From NCBI RefSeq assembly GCF_000003815.2, contig NC_049979.1, positions 5,568,762-5,632,761 of the forward strand: a stretch of DNA of 64,000 nucleotides, written 5' to 3'. Position numbers and translations under genes: made by a program. The notes beneath the pieces were generated by a model. It did not search any database. It saw nothing but the letters and a program-made list of their open reading frames with translations, and had not been told where the DNA came from. Position 1 is the first letter of the stretch. Each line of letters starts with the position of its first letter. This document shows, in pieces, positions 1 to 9,862 of this stretch. The stretch is from Branchiostoma floridae (taxonomy: Eukaryota > Chordata > Leptocardii > Amphioxiformes > Branchiostomatidae).

Positions 1-1150
1 AGAAACAGTCATGCCTGAAATACTCAGAGTTACCAACCTAGGATGGATGTGTTCAAAAATTCGTACTTCCCCAGAACTATCGTGGAGTGCAATTTGGGGC
101 ATCATCTCTGCAGAGGCGGCGGCAGGAAATATCGTTTGGGGGGGGTGACTTTTCCTAACAGAATTTTGCAACAGATGGCGCCGGAGGCATGCTCCCCGGA
201 AAAATTTTGAAATCTTGACCCTCTAAAACGCCATTTCCCGCGTTTTGACGGGCAGATTTTGCTGCCAGGCTAAGCTATTAAAGTTTGATGAATTCCGTTA
301 GAAAGACACATAGTTTTAGCGAGGGCGATGCCCCCCAAATATTTTCATGATTTCGAGTACCGAAGGTGCAAGCTGTCGCAAGGGTAGTCTGGGGAAATTT
401 CGAAATCTTCACCCTCTGAAACGTTTTTTCTGTATTTTTAGGGACAAATTTTGCTGGAAGACTATGCTAAATCTAATGCCATTTTTGTCAAGAAAGAGAT
501 GTTTGAGGGCGATGACCCACACAAATACTCACCATGTCGTTGTGAGCGTTGCTAGGGAGGTCCGGAGAAAATTTTGAAATCTTGACCGTCTAAAACGTCA
601 TTTCCTGCATTTGGGGGCCACATTCTGCTTGTAAAGTAAGCTAAGTACGATAGTAAAATTTCTATTTGTTTAAAAGATTTTTGAGGGCGACGCTCCCGCA
701 ACATATTATTCTGTGCGGTAGACGCGGGACAGGGAGGTCTGGCAAAATTTCGAAATCGGGACTCTCTGAAACGCCATTTCACGCATTTTCAGGGGTAAAT
801 TTTGCCGTTAGACTAGCTCGATCTAATGAAATTTCCATCATCAAAAAATACACAAGGATTCAGCTTGCTTTTTTTTGGACATATTCTCCTAGGCAATACT
901 TAATGCCGCCAAAAACAGTTACTCAATTGAGCAACTGGATATGATTTTGCTGGAGTAACTGTTTTGGCGTATCTTATTACCTGGATGTCTAACCTTCATC
1001 GACGAATCTTTAATGCAATTTCTATCAAAAATACAGTTTAAGTTTTTGAGGGCAGATTGTGCGGGGCGTCGCAAAGGAGGTCCACGGAAATTTTGAAATC
1101 TCGACCCTCTGAAACGCAATTTCCTGCATTTTGACGGGACTAAGGGCAAT
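1..1150. repeat. ~180-bp tandem satellite, diverged units
   Basis: A phrase of the form 'aaattttgaaatcttgacc' followed by 'ctctgaaacgccatttcc' recurs near 205, 390, 565, 745 and 1090, each time followed by a variant of 'gggcaaattttgctg' and, further on, by 'gagggcgatgc'. Spacing is about 170-190 bp, with one unit replaced at 900-1000 by a palindromic insert ('acagttactc'/'gagtaactgt'). A further lone copy sits in a CEP164 intron near 49600-49680, so the unit is dispersed as well as tandem. No convincing coding frame is seen. Confidence 0.75.
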
Positions 1151-1254
1151 TGTTAGGGCAGGTTTGATTACGCTATACGCACAATTCATCCATTACGTTT
1201 TACGGTAATTCCGGGGAGCTACACGCATTTAAACCATAAGTAGTATACGCTCTA

Positions 1255-1354
1255 NNNNNNNNNNNNNNNNNNNNNNNNNNNNNNNNNNNNNNNNNNNNNN
1301 NNNNNNNNNNNNNNNNNNNNNNNNNNNNNNNNNNNNNNNNNNNNNNNNNNNNNN
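1255..1354. other. Assembly gap (100 N)
   Basis: Exactly 100 N, so the true size is probably unknown. It cuts the retrotransposon pol gene after the RNase H region; integrase and the 3' LTR are not visible on the far side. Confidence 1.
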
Positions 1355-3164
1355 ATTCTCTCATGACTTCATCTTGCTGAGTGTGTCGACGTACCCTGTC
1401 TATCGTCATATCGGACACTTGGATGTACTCAGCGGGTGTTACTTGTTCGATTTCTTGATCCTCTTTCTTTGCTTCCTGGATCTTGAGTATCTCGTACTCG
1501 TCTCGCCTAGTCTCGTTCATGGTCCTCGTCAGGTAGGCTCTTGAGAGAGTGTCTGCGATATACATTTCTGAACCTTTACGGTACGTCACCTTTAGGTGGT
1601 ATTTCTGCAGACGGAGCATCATTCTTTGTAGCCTCTTCGGTGCGTCGAGGAGAGGCTTCTTAAAAATCACTTCCAAAGGCTTGTGATCTGATTGTACAGT
1701 TACCACTTCTCGGCCGTGGATGTACTGGTTGAACTTCTGTGCTGCAAAGACAATTGCTAAGCACTCTTTCTCGATCTGCGCATAGTTCTGTTCTGTCGGG
1801 GTTAGAGCTCGCGAAGCATACGCTACCGGGCGTCCTTCCTGCAGGAGCGCCGCTCCAAGTCCCTTGTCGCTTGCATCTCCCTGTATGGTCACCTCTTTCT
1901 CTACGTCGTAGTATTGTAGTACTGGCTGTGCTGTCACCAGCTTCTTGACCTCTTTCACTGCTTGGTCATGTGTTTCAAGCCATACCCAGACTGCGTCTTT
2001 GTCTGTTAGCCGTCTCAGTGGTTCGCACACATCAGACAGGTGTGGCAAGAACTTAGCGAGGTAATTGACCATTCCGAGGAACCTCTGTAGAGATCGGAGA
2101 TCATCTGGCGTCTTCATCTCTGTGATAGCCTTGACCTTTTCTGGGTCTGGTTTCAGGCCATCTGCCGTTAGTAGCTGTCCCATGTATGGCACTTGCTTTA
2201 ACTTGAGCCTCAATTTTCGCTTGTTTAGTTTCAGATTCTTCTCTCGTGCGCGTTTGAGCAGGTTACGCAGATTTTCATCGTGGTCTCTGTCAGCTTCTTC
2301 TTCAGTTTCACCACATCCGAAGACCAGTATGTCATCAGCGATGACGTCAACTCCCTGTAGACCTTCCAGTACCTCGTGCTGTCTTCTTTGGTATTCTTCA
2401 GGAGCGGTGGAAATCCCAAAGGGCATGCGACACCACCGGAATCGGCCGAACGGCGTCCAAAATGTGGTTAGATAGCTGCTCTCCTCATCTAACTTGACCT
2501 GCCAAAATCCGTCTTTGGCATCTAGCACTGAGAACACTTTGGCCTTGGCAAGCCTTGGTAGGACTTCTTCAAGGGTGGGGATCTGGTACTTCGGTCGGTG
2601 TAGTGCCATGTTTAGATCCTTGGGGTCTAGGCATATTCTCATCTTGCCTGGTTTCTTTACGACAACCATACTTGAGATCCACTCCGTCGGTTTCGTGACT
2701 CTGGCAATCACTTGTTTCTTCTCTAGTTCGTCGATTTTCTTCTTCAGTTCCGCTTTCAAAGGAACAGGTACCCGTCGTGGTAGATGCTGTACTGGTTTTG
2801 CTTCTTTGTCAATCTCAATGTGATATTCTCCTGGGAGGCATCCCAATCCTTCAAAGACGTCTGCGTACTCCTCAACTATCTGTTCTGTCTTGCTGTTGTT
2901 GACTTGGTTGACCGTGTTTAGGGTGATCAGTCCTAATTTGGTACATGTTTCAGCTGACAGTAGAGGATTCTGACGTGTCTTGACAATCTGGAATTCCAGA
3001 TCTATGATACTGTCTTGATGTCTCGTCTTCAAGATGCCTTGCCCTACTGGCTTAAGGATAGAACCATCATATAGCTTCAATCTGGCTTTACTTGGTTTCA
3101 TCTTGTGCCCGAACTTCCGGAAGTCATCTTCGCTAATCACATTGCATTGTAGCTCCTGTGTCAA
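1355..3164 (-). CDS. Retrotransposon Pol: protease end, reverse transcriptase, RNase H (partial)
   Basis: A pol-type polyprotein fragment of about 600 residues, open to the gap. Visible in order: the segment following the aspartic-protease active site; RT fingers with 'MRICLDPKDLN'; RT motif with 'SVLDAKDGFWQVKLD'; 'FRWCRMPFGISTAPEEYQR'; the catalytic 'VIADDILVFG' (an A replaces the more common Y/V-x before DD); then RNase H with 'GDASDKGLGAALLQ', 'EKECLAIVFA' and 'QSDHKPLEVI'. Integrase would follow but lies in the gap. The frame overlaps the gag frame by 32 nt and is offset by one base, so Pol requires frameshifting or is separated by a one-base indel. The apparent methionine at the ORF start is not a real initiation site. 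Confidence 0.9.
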
Positions 3165-4089
3165 TCTGACAGCTTAGAGATTTTCCATCACTCATCTTCA
3201 GGTCTATGTACCATTTCTTGTTATTGCTTGACACAGAGCCTACAGTGTACACTTCTTCGTCATCTTCTGCCACGTTGTCTTGTACCATGTTTATCTTCTT
3301 GCTGGATGCTTTGCAAACCCGGGCGAAGTGGTTGGGCCTATCGCACTTCGCGCATTTCTTTCCAAATGCTGGGCATTTACCCTTGTCTCTAGCATGGGCT
3401 CTTCCACAGTAACTGCAGTTGTTAACTTGTGGTTGCATCCTTCTGTGTGGCTGCTGGAGCTTTGTCTTTGCTTTGCCTTGACTTGGATTTGGCTTTGTCT
3501 TGGCATAATGCACTGTCTCTGCAGTCTGCATTGCCTTGATCTGTTTGTTTGTTGTCTCACTTGTCTTGCACTCTTCTAGTGCTGCTTGCAATGTGAGGTT
3601 TTTCTGCTTTAACAGTCGCATTCTCACCTTGTTATCGCAGATTCCGAGCACGATTCTATCGCGCAGCATCTCCTCTTTCAGAGCGCCATACTCACATGTA
3701 GACACTAGTTTCCTCAAGCGAGCCACGTACACTTCAATACTTTCTCCTGGTGCTTGTTCACAGGTATTGAACTTGTATCTCTCGTATACAGTGTTCTTCA
3801 GAGGCTTGAAGTGCTTATCTAAGGCGTCTATAATCTTATCTGGGTCTTGCCTGGGGTCTGCATCTGGCTGACCAGGGTCTGCTGGAATATCTAAGTTCCT
3901 TAGAATGTCCAGGCAATCTCTACCAATTACGGTCTTCAGTGTTGCTACTCGGATTTCCTTTGGTTTCTTGTTCTTCTCTGTAGCAATCTCATAGCTGGCC
4001 CATTCATCTTTGAAAATTTCCCAATTTTCTGATACATCTCCTGTCAGTTCTACAGGTTTGGGCACCGGTAATAGACGACTATCTGCCAT
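3133..4089 (-). CDS. Retrotransposon Gag with zinc knuckles and start of protease
   Basis: A 318-residue intact ORF. The N-terminal ~200 residues form a helical gag-like domain typical of Ty3/gypsy elements ('DKHFKPLKNTVYERYKF', 'RLRKLVSTCEYG'). Around residues 225-262 are two cysteine clusters, one atypical (CSYCGRAH...KC) and one canonical CCHC knuckle (CAKCDRPNHFARVC). Near the C-terminus the aspartic protease motif 'IDTGAT' appears, then the frame stops almost immediately, so the protease is split between this frame and the pol frame. The start is the first ATG, about 500 nt downstream of the primer-binding site. Confidence 0.88.
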   Translation of the reverse strand: MADSRLLPVPKPVELTGDVSENWEIFKDEWASYEIATEKNKKPKEIRVATLKTVIGRDCLDILRNLDIPADPGQPDADPRQDPDKIIDALDKHFKPLKNTVYERYKFNTCEQAPGESIEVYVARLRKLVSTCEYGALKEEMLRDRIVLGICDNKVRMRLLKQKNLTLQAALEECKTSETTNKQIKAMQTAETVHYAKTKPNPSQGKAKTKLQQPHRRMQPQVNNCSYCGRAHARDKGKCPAFGKKCAKCDRPNHFARVCKASSKKINMVQDNVAEDDEEVYTVGSVSSNNKKWYIDLKMSDGKSLSCQIDTGATMQCD

Positions 4090-4593
4090 GTTTATTTCAA
4101 CAAATGTCCTTTGCCTGACCTGCCGCCTGTGCTTGTTTTGATGCTGTCACTTGCCGGCACGGTAACTAGACATTGACATATGCTTGTTCCTGGCACCTCT
4201 GACCTTAGATCATGCTCTTTAGCAGAGTTCCTACCTGTCAACTTTCCAGACGGTAAGGAATTTGTCCTTGGAACTAGGACACGCTAAGACAATGGAGCCG
4301 TTATGCCTGCGCACATGCCTGGCTCAGACTGTCTAGAAATTCTTCACAATTTCACAATGGAAATTCTTCATAATTCTTCACATTCAAGTTCTCTGGAGCT
4401 CTTTAGACTAGCATTCTTTGGATGCTATCTTTGAAGAAAGACATTAGACTTAGCTGCCTCCTTAGCAGTCGACTTTGGCTCTCTCTGTCCTTCCGTCTTG
4501 ACTTGAGACTGTCTTCTTCTGTCTTCTTCTTCTGTCTTCTGCTCCTTTTCAGGTCCGTTTCGCCTTCTCAGTTCTCCTGAACTTGCTGAAGGG

Positions 4594-4607
4594 CACTTCT
4601 GACACCA
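4594..4607 (-). other. Primer-binding site, tRNA-Leu type
   Basis: The minus strand reads TGGTGTCAGAAGTG directly after the LTR end. This is complementary to the 3' end of an animal tRNA-Leu (...CACTTCTGACA plus CCA), as I recall it, with 14 consecutive matches before divergence. Confidence 0.8.
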
Positions 4608-4834
4608 TGTTACTTTGTACGTCATGAATTACCACAGATTCACTGCATTTCCATGGTTTTATTCTACTTATGGTTAGTACGTACAAAGCGTGTATATGCT
4701 CAATGCAGTCCAGATGGCAAAGAGGGAGAATCTCAGGTCTCAGCTTCTCTTGGTGGCTTGCTTCTGAATATGCATGATGGGCTATTCTATTACAATGGGT
4801 AGGGGTGTTAGCTCTATTCTTACTCTGTGTAACA
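4608..4834 (-). repeat. 5' LTR, 227 bp
   Basis: On the minus strand the segment begins TGTTACACAG and ends AAAGTAACA, giving the 6-bp terminal inverted repeat TGTTAC/GTAACA expected of an LTR, and ends exactly where the primer-binding site starts. The partner LTR is not in view, so the outer boundary rests on the inverted repeat alone. Confidence 0.7.
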
Positions 4835-4837
4835 AAG

Positions 4838-5240
4838 TGTGTCATTCAAATTGACACAGTTTGACACCTGAATACGTTTTCCGCGATTACTTAATAGCTA
4901 TATACAGGTCTAACATCGTTGTTCTATAAATGTGTCATTCAAAGTGACACATTTTGTCTCCTGAACACGTTTCTCGCTATTTGTTAGCTACATACAGTTC
5001 TTACGGCGCTATGATGTAAGTGCGCCATTCAAATTGACATAGTTTGTCTCCTAAACACGTTTATCGCTATTAGTTAAGCTACATACAGTTCTTACGGCGC
5101 TTATATTATGTAAGTGTGTCATTCAAATTGACACAGTTTGTCTCCCCAAGGAGGTCTCCCGAACACGTTTTCCGCTATTAGTTCCCTGTATACACTTCTT
5201 ACAGCACTGTTCTATAAATGTGTTATTCAAATTAACACAG
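4838..5240. repeat. Five-unit satellite (~90-104 bp) with a hairpin per unit
   Basis: Units share 'cattcaaattgacacag', 'tttgtctcctgaacacgttt', 'cgctattagttagc' and 'acatacagttcttac'. Hairpins of the form GTGTCA-7 nt-TGACAC lie at 4839-4857, 4932-4950, 5116-5134 and, with both arms altered together, at 5220-5238; the third (5022-5040) is imperfect. The retrotransposon 5' LTR abuts the first unit, so the element may have inserted in this satellite. Confidence 0.75.
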
Positions 5241-5249
5241 TTTGTCTCC

Positions 5250-5840
5250 TGATGTCTACGAGAATGCCAGTTAATAGTTCGTTCGGAAGGGATCTTACAA
5301 CCGTTGCAGATTCGCAACGTGGGCCGAGACGATACGAACAAACACAAACTTAAAAAACGTTCTGCAAGTTCAAACATACTTTCGCCAAGAGTCCCTTAAC
5401 AAACCTAATTTAACAATATGCGTAAGCCTGACTTGAATCCTCCTCTACCTAACCTAGCGCAGACTGAGACCGTCAAGATACCTGGTGACCCGCGTTCAAT
5501 GACCTCACTCGTACGACCCGGAAGTATATGATCGTAATCGGTTGCACGGAAACCCCCATGCAGTGCGAAATCGAGGCCGAAAACAGGCATAAAGAGCCAG
5601 TTTGAAGGCTAACTTTGACTCTTCAAATCTCGTCCCGAAATAATATTTGAATCAAGACGAGTACTGTAGGCTTTAGAACAACTCGTGGGGATTACGTGGG
5701 CACCTTTGACAGCCTGATTTGGGCCACCGCGATTTTTTAATCTTTTTTTTACGCGACCATGTCAACTGCCTCAAACGGGCGTCCAACAGAAAGTCAAACG
5801 CCGCCATCTTGGATTCGACCTATGACCTATCAGGGTCGCG
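5250..5840. other. Intergenic, nothing recognised
   Basis: Short ORFs only, none with a recognisable product or splice structure. Confidence 0.5.
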
Positions 5841-5844
5841 CAGC

Positions 5845-6110
5845 CTGATTGGTCTGTTGAGCAAAAGGCTCAATGATTGGTCTGTTGAGCCAAGGACGTT
5901 ACATCATCTGATGTAACGTCCTTGGTTGAGAAGGACGTTACATCATCTGATGTAACGTCCTTGGTTGAGCAAAAGGCTCAATGATTGGTCTGTTCAGTAC
6001 TCAACTTGCTGCATGAACGTGGCCACCACGTTAAACAGCCCCATTACTATTATATCATTATATTATTATATTATTATATAAATAAATAAATAAATTATTA
6101 TTATAAATGC
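5845..6110 (+). promoter_or_regulatory. Candidate promoter: CCAAT boxes and duplicated palindromes
   Basis: Three 'gattggtctgtt' segments (inverted CCAAT) lie near 5847, 5874 and 5981. Between them is a 36-bp perfect palindrome at 5890-5925 (17-bp arms, 2-bp centre) and a second at 5931-5962, repeating at 39 bp. Each arm ends in TGATGTAAC, matching the published C/EBP-ATF response element pattern TGATGXAAX, so four such sites are present. An AT-rich stretch with TATATAAA-like sequence follows at about 6060-6105, just before the ATG at 6126. Promoter function is an inference from these sites and their position. Confidence 0.4.
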
Positions 6111-6125
6111 CGAGCATAATATGAT

Positions 6126-6452
6126 ATGACAATGAATATTCCACAACAGACCAATGGTTTAAATGAGCATGAAATTGAACCGATGGAAATAGATGAGCGT
6201 GAAGTTGATAATGAGCATGAAATTGAACCGATGGAAATAGATTAGTGTGAAGTTGCACCGATGGAAATAGATGAGTGTGAAGCTGATAATGAGCATGAAA
6301 TTGAACCGATGGAAATAGATGAGTATCAAGTTGTTGAATGTTTCGGGCAACTCACTCTTGCTTCGAAAAGGAAGCGAGAGTCTCGATACGACGTGAGTTT
6401 TGAGCCTCAAACCAAAAGGCGGCGGTTGTGTTTCAATATCGGCCCAATGTAA
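6126..6452 (+). pseudogene. Small ORF with acidic repeats and NLS-like segment, one in-frame TAG
   Basis: From ATG at 6126 one frame runs to TAA at 6450-6452 (108 codons plus stop) except for a TAG at 6243-6245. The frame encodes repeats of the form 'EHEIEPMEIDE' (three full or partial copies around the TAG), then 'ECFGQLTLASKRKRE' and 'TKRRRLCFNIGPM', so an acidic repeat region followed by a bipartite basic cluster that resembles a nuclear localisation signal. At the TAG position the other repeats carry GAG (Glu), so a single G-to-T change explains it. AATAAA occurs near 6491. I do not recognise the family. It may be a recent pseudogene, an allele with a null mutation, a sequencing error, or a TE-derived peptide; the 63 codons after the TAG also begin with an in-frame ATG (6261). 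Confidence 0.5.
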
Positions 6453-6459
6453 AATGGGA

Positions 6460-7095
6460 CTTAAGTACAGTAGTTCTGGTGAAGTTATGGAATAAATATA
6501 TTTCAAAAGAGTATTTGTGTTTGACTGATATTTTGGAGGTTTCTGTGTGCTGTATGAAAGGATGCGTCATGGTGTTGACTATGATTGTATGGAATAGATC
6601 GGTTATGACTAGCCAAAATATTTGTTGCTAATGTATTGCATAACAAGACAACGTCTGCGAGTGTCTGTGGGTTCGTAAATCAATTACTGGGAGACGGGAA
6701 TGATCGGTAATGTCGAAGATAAACACTTAATCTAAACATATGCAACTCTTCTTCTCGAACGATGCGCTAATTATGTGAAAATTTACAAAGTTTCAACGTC
6801 TTTCACTCGGTACAACAGTCAAGAGATGGCGTCCAACAGGAATTTACGCTATTCCACAGTCCATAGTGTCATGTTTATACATGCGTCATGTAGACGGCAA
6901 ACTTAAATGTAAAACGAGTCGATGTAAGGAGATAAGAAGAACTCTAAGAAACCTGTGATAACAGATACAGGAATGTATGGAACGTATGAGTAATATGCCG
7001 TTGGAGGAATTCCTGTCCGGGTAACGTTAGATAATATAAAAGGAGACCGAAGTTCTCCAACTGGGTGAGAAGTTTGGGGACGAGCACAAGGGGGG
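6460..7095. other. Intergenic, nothing recognised
   Basis: Likely the 3' flank of the small ORF, then unique-looking sequence without coding signals. Confidence 0.4.
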
Positions 7096-7098
7096 AGG

Positions 7099-7690
7099 GT
7101 CTTTTTAGCGACTCTAGAGAAGTCCGCGCTGCACGAATCTCATTTTTTTGCTTGGAATATGTCCACGTTGTGCTCCGATGCATTATTCTGAGTTTCAAGT
7201 CAATCCATCGACCCGAAGTGACATAAATCAAAGTTGACGAGTCCGCCATTTTGAATTCGTATCGTTAATGTATTGGAGTATCGGCGCCATACATTTTGAC
7301 AAAAAAAAGGGACTTAGAAATCTTGTAAAGCACGGAAACTTTGTACACATCGATAGGACACCTTCTTGAACATGTTTGTGGTGGTAGGTGAAGGTGCTGT
7401 TTCGCGACGACCGATATTTTTGTAGATATAGTGGGCATTCGCTAAAAAATTTTTTTGCTGGGCGTTCGCTAAAACAAGGAGCTTTTATCTGATAAAAGCT
7501 CCTTGGCTAAAAAGACCATCGAAAATCGTCAACTTTGATTTATTTCACTTCGGATCGATGGATTGACTTGAAGCTCAGGATTAATACATGGGAGCACAAC
7601 GTGGACATATTCCAAGCAAAAAAAAAAATGAGATTCGTGCAGCGCGGACTTCCCAAGAGTGGGCGTTTGTGGGTATTCGCTAAAAAGACT
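7099..7690. mobile_element. Foldback element with ~140-bp inverted arms
   Basis: The arm at 7099-7238 ('gcacgaatctcattttttt', 'ggaatatgtccacgttgtgc', 'gtcaatccatcga') returns inverted at 7528-7690. The ~290-bp centre contains a smaller palindrome near 7477-7505 ('aaggagcttttatc'/'gataaaagctcctt'). No transposase ORF. Typical of a non-autonomous inverted-repeat transposon. Confidence 0.7.
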
Positions 7691-7699
7691 ATGCGGCAC

Positions 7700-9040
7700 A
7701 GGGGTCAGTGTTTGACTTTGAGTCGGTCCGATTGGAACCAGTGTGAACTGCGGCTATTTCGTATAACCTGTGTTGGTGACAGGTTTTACAGAACAAACAT
7801 GGTCATGTGAACGATATAACTCTGGCGCCACCGTGTTGATAGTAGAGTATCAATATGTCTCTCACCTGAGCATGCAATCAACTGCTCACTAGTGAACCAG
7901 ACTGGGAGCGATTGAGTTCAAGCCACATGTGCTTCAGAAGCGTTCCGATGGTCTTGTGCGCGGCGAGAAATCTTGTCCAACATTTCAAAGTGGTTGCTTC
8001 CGCCATTGACATACCTAGGCGACCCAGTCCAAACTGTGCACTCCGGTAAATGTTCTGCCATGTTCCATGTTCTTCTTCCTTTACATCATCGGAAACTCAC
8101 TGAACATCTTACAGCGGTATAATCACTGGTGCCAATGAGACAGTACGTGGATCTCTCGACTTGCCTGTCGCAAAGTTTAAGACATTTCACCGGTAACGAG
8201 GTATCCCTCGCCAGTCGGGTGGCCAACTTCCGAGTCATCGCCGAGAGCACCCCTGAGCCGTCCCGGCGCCCTCGGATGTGGCCAGACCGGTTGGACGGCA
8301 GTGGTGCGAAGGAAGACGTCGGTGTGCAACAATGCCTATTAGTCTTACATACTAGTACATGTATACCGAACTATTGAGTGTTACGCTATTACTATAAGCA
8401 TCTGTTATGTTGATATAGGAATAAAGAATTGCGAATCCATTCATCCAACTTTTCATTTTATTACATTGGCCGATGTTCCTCATCTCAAATAGCAAGGTTG
8501 TTTTTAGCATTTGTCTTTCTCACTCATAGCAAGGAGGTTCGCCTCCTTGCTGATAGGATATATATTCTTACCAATTATCTACCAACCTTTAAATTTTGCA
8601 ACGTCTGATATTAAAATATTGTGGATTCAGACAAGTCACATTTTTTGCCGCTCCACCGGAACTTGGTGAAGTGACCTTTATGTTGAAGATAAACTACTTG
8701 TTATCGGTAATGCTAAGTTCATGTTACGGTGAAAACTGACGTACATTGAACAAATCAGGAATTACAGTATCATGGCTGAGAAATGCTTCAGTCAAAAGTC
8801 AAAACTTCCCCCAGTTGTTGCAGTAGGCACTTCACAACGTCAATGATTTCGTATTGTCATAAGTATGGTTTAATGCTGACTTGGGTAATTTTCTCAGGGA
8901 CATTTTTGCCATGAGTTTGAGGATATTTTTGTTGATCATATTGCCTAGTCCACAGTCATATGTCCAACGGTACAAGAATGAAGTCTACTTTTTAACTGAC
9001 AGGTGTAGCTGCAGTGAGAACATTATGTACTTGCTATACT
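7700..9040. other. Intergenic, no supported gene
   Basis: An 82-codon frame at 8129-8377 followed by AATAAA near 8421 was considered but shows no recognisable domain. A short palindrome 'agcaaggaggttcgcctccttgct' style hairpin lies near 8527-8550. Otherwise nothing seen. Confidence 0.4.
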
Positions 9041-9046
9041 TATACT

Positions 9047-9453
9047 TAGGGGTGGGTACCGGTACAAAACCAATTTTTCTTATTGGACCGGTCCAGAAAA
9101 AACTTGTAAAACCTGTAAAAATTTAGTGACCAGATGTAAAACGGACCTGTAAAAATTTAGTGACCGGATGTTACACCTATTAGAAAAGGTTATATGGGCA
9201 GAAATTCACACGTTTGGGGATTACAGGTTGTATTATTGTAATCTCTACCAAGCTTTACAGTCAATTGTATAGTGGCAGTTAGCCTTGTAGGATTTTAAAA
9301 TGCCAGTGGGACTCAAATACTCCACCAAACAGATTTTTTTGTAGCGGAATGGACAATTGTCCCGAGTATTGTCCATTCACAAGATTTTACATACTGACTC
9401 AGATCCAGGTTCAGGTCCGGGACCTGAATTTTCTGTACTGGTACCCATCCCTA
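9047..9453. mobile_element. hAT-type MITE, family A copy 1
   Basis: Ends TAGGGGTGGGTACCGGTAC and its inverse (GTACTGGTACCCATCCCTA). Flanks cttatact / catatact match 7 of 8, consistent with an aged 8-bp target duplication. Interior shares 'ccaccaaacag', 'ggaccggtccagaaaaa' and 'ccaggttcaggtccgg' with the copies at 17359 and 51927. Confidence 0.85.
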
Positions 9454-9623
9454 CATATACTACATGTGCACAGAGGTAAAACATAAAACCTTTTCATGAT
9501 TCATGAAGACTGTTTGCACACAGCTGTGACATGTAATTATATTGTACCGAAATAAACTGTAAAACTTCATTCTTCCAAATACACTTTTTTTTATTTCATA
9601 CTCAATACTCAATACTATCGTAG

Positions 9624-9862
9624 CTATAGCAATATACAATGTAGATACAGAAATATTAGACTTGGGGTCTTACATCTTGGCATAATGATACCAGGATGTG
9701 CATAATGCTCTGACGGATACAAAGGTTCACTATCTTGTGGCTGTGCTACATAAAAGTAATAAGCATGGTGGTGTCCTCTCCCTTCCAACATGAATGTGTC
9801 TAAAATCAATCTATATTCCCATTTGTAAGGCCCCAGCTTATCCAATACTTCTTTCCAAAGCT
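9624..9862 (-). CDS. Candidate unidentified terminal or internal exon
   Basis: A 78-79 codon frame on the minus strand, including 'LGPYKWEYRLILDTFM' and 'GRGHHHAYYFYVAQPQDSE', composition unlike random translation. It starts right after a strong acceptor (a run of nine T, then CTCATAAGAG at 9870-9861), with an in-frame stop just upstream of that boundary. It ends at TAG 9624, and a polyadenylation signal AATAAA follows on the same strand at 9595-9590; alternatively a donor ATGTAAGA occurs near 9671. I cannot name the family, and upstream exons were not found between it and ARCN1. It could be an alternative 3' exon of ARCN1, part of a separate small gene, or chance. Confidence 0.35.

Larger units (their letters stand above)
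1355..4834 (-). mobile_element. Ty3/gypsy LTR retrotransposon, 5' part
   Basis: Reading the minus strand, the order is 5' LTR (4834-4608), primer-binding site directly abutting it (4607-4594), a ~500-nt leader, gag (4089-3133), and pol with protease, reverse transcriptase and RNase H (about 3180-1355) running into an assembly gap. Both ORFs lack internal stops, which argues for recent insertion. The RT and RNase H resemble the SURL/Mag-like metavirus lineage of marine invertebrates, but that placement is from recollection of motifs. No env-like ORF is seen. The 3' half (integrase, 3' LTR) is missing from view: the 55 bp beyond the gap are not recognisably LTR. Confidence 0.88.

Noticed and set aside
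2065-2475. 136-codon open frame on the plus strand
   Set aside because: It is the antisense shadow of the intact retrotransposon pol frame.
5138-5353. 71-codon frame in the five-unit satellite
   Set aside because: Lies in tandem repeat DNA with no start or splice support.
8129-8377. 82-codon frame followed by AATAAA
   Set aside because: No homologue recognised, weak start context, no acceptor found; left as intergenic.
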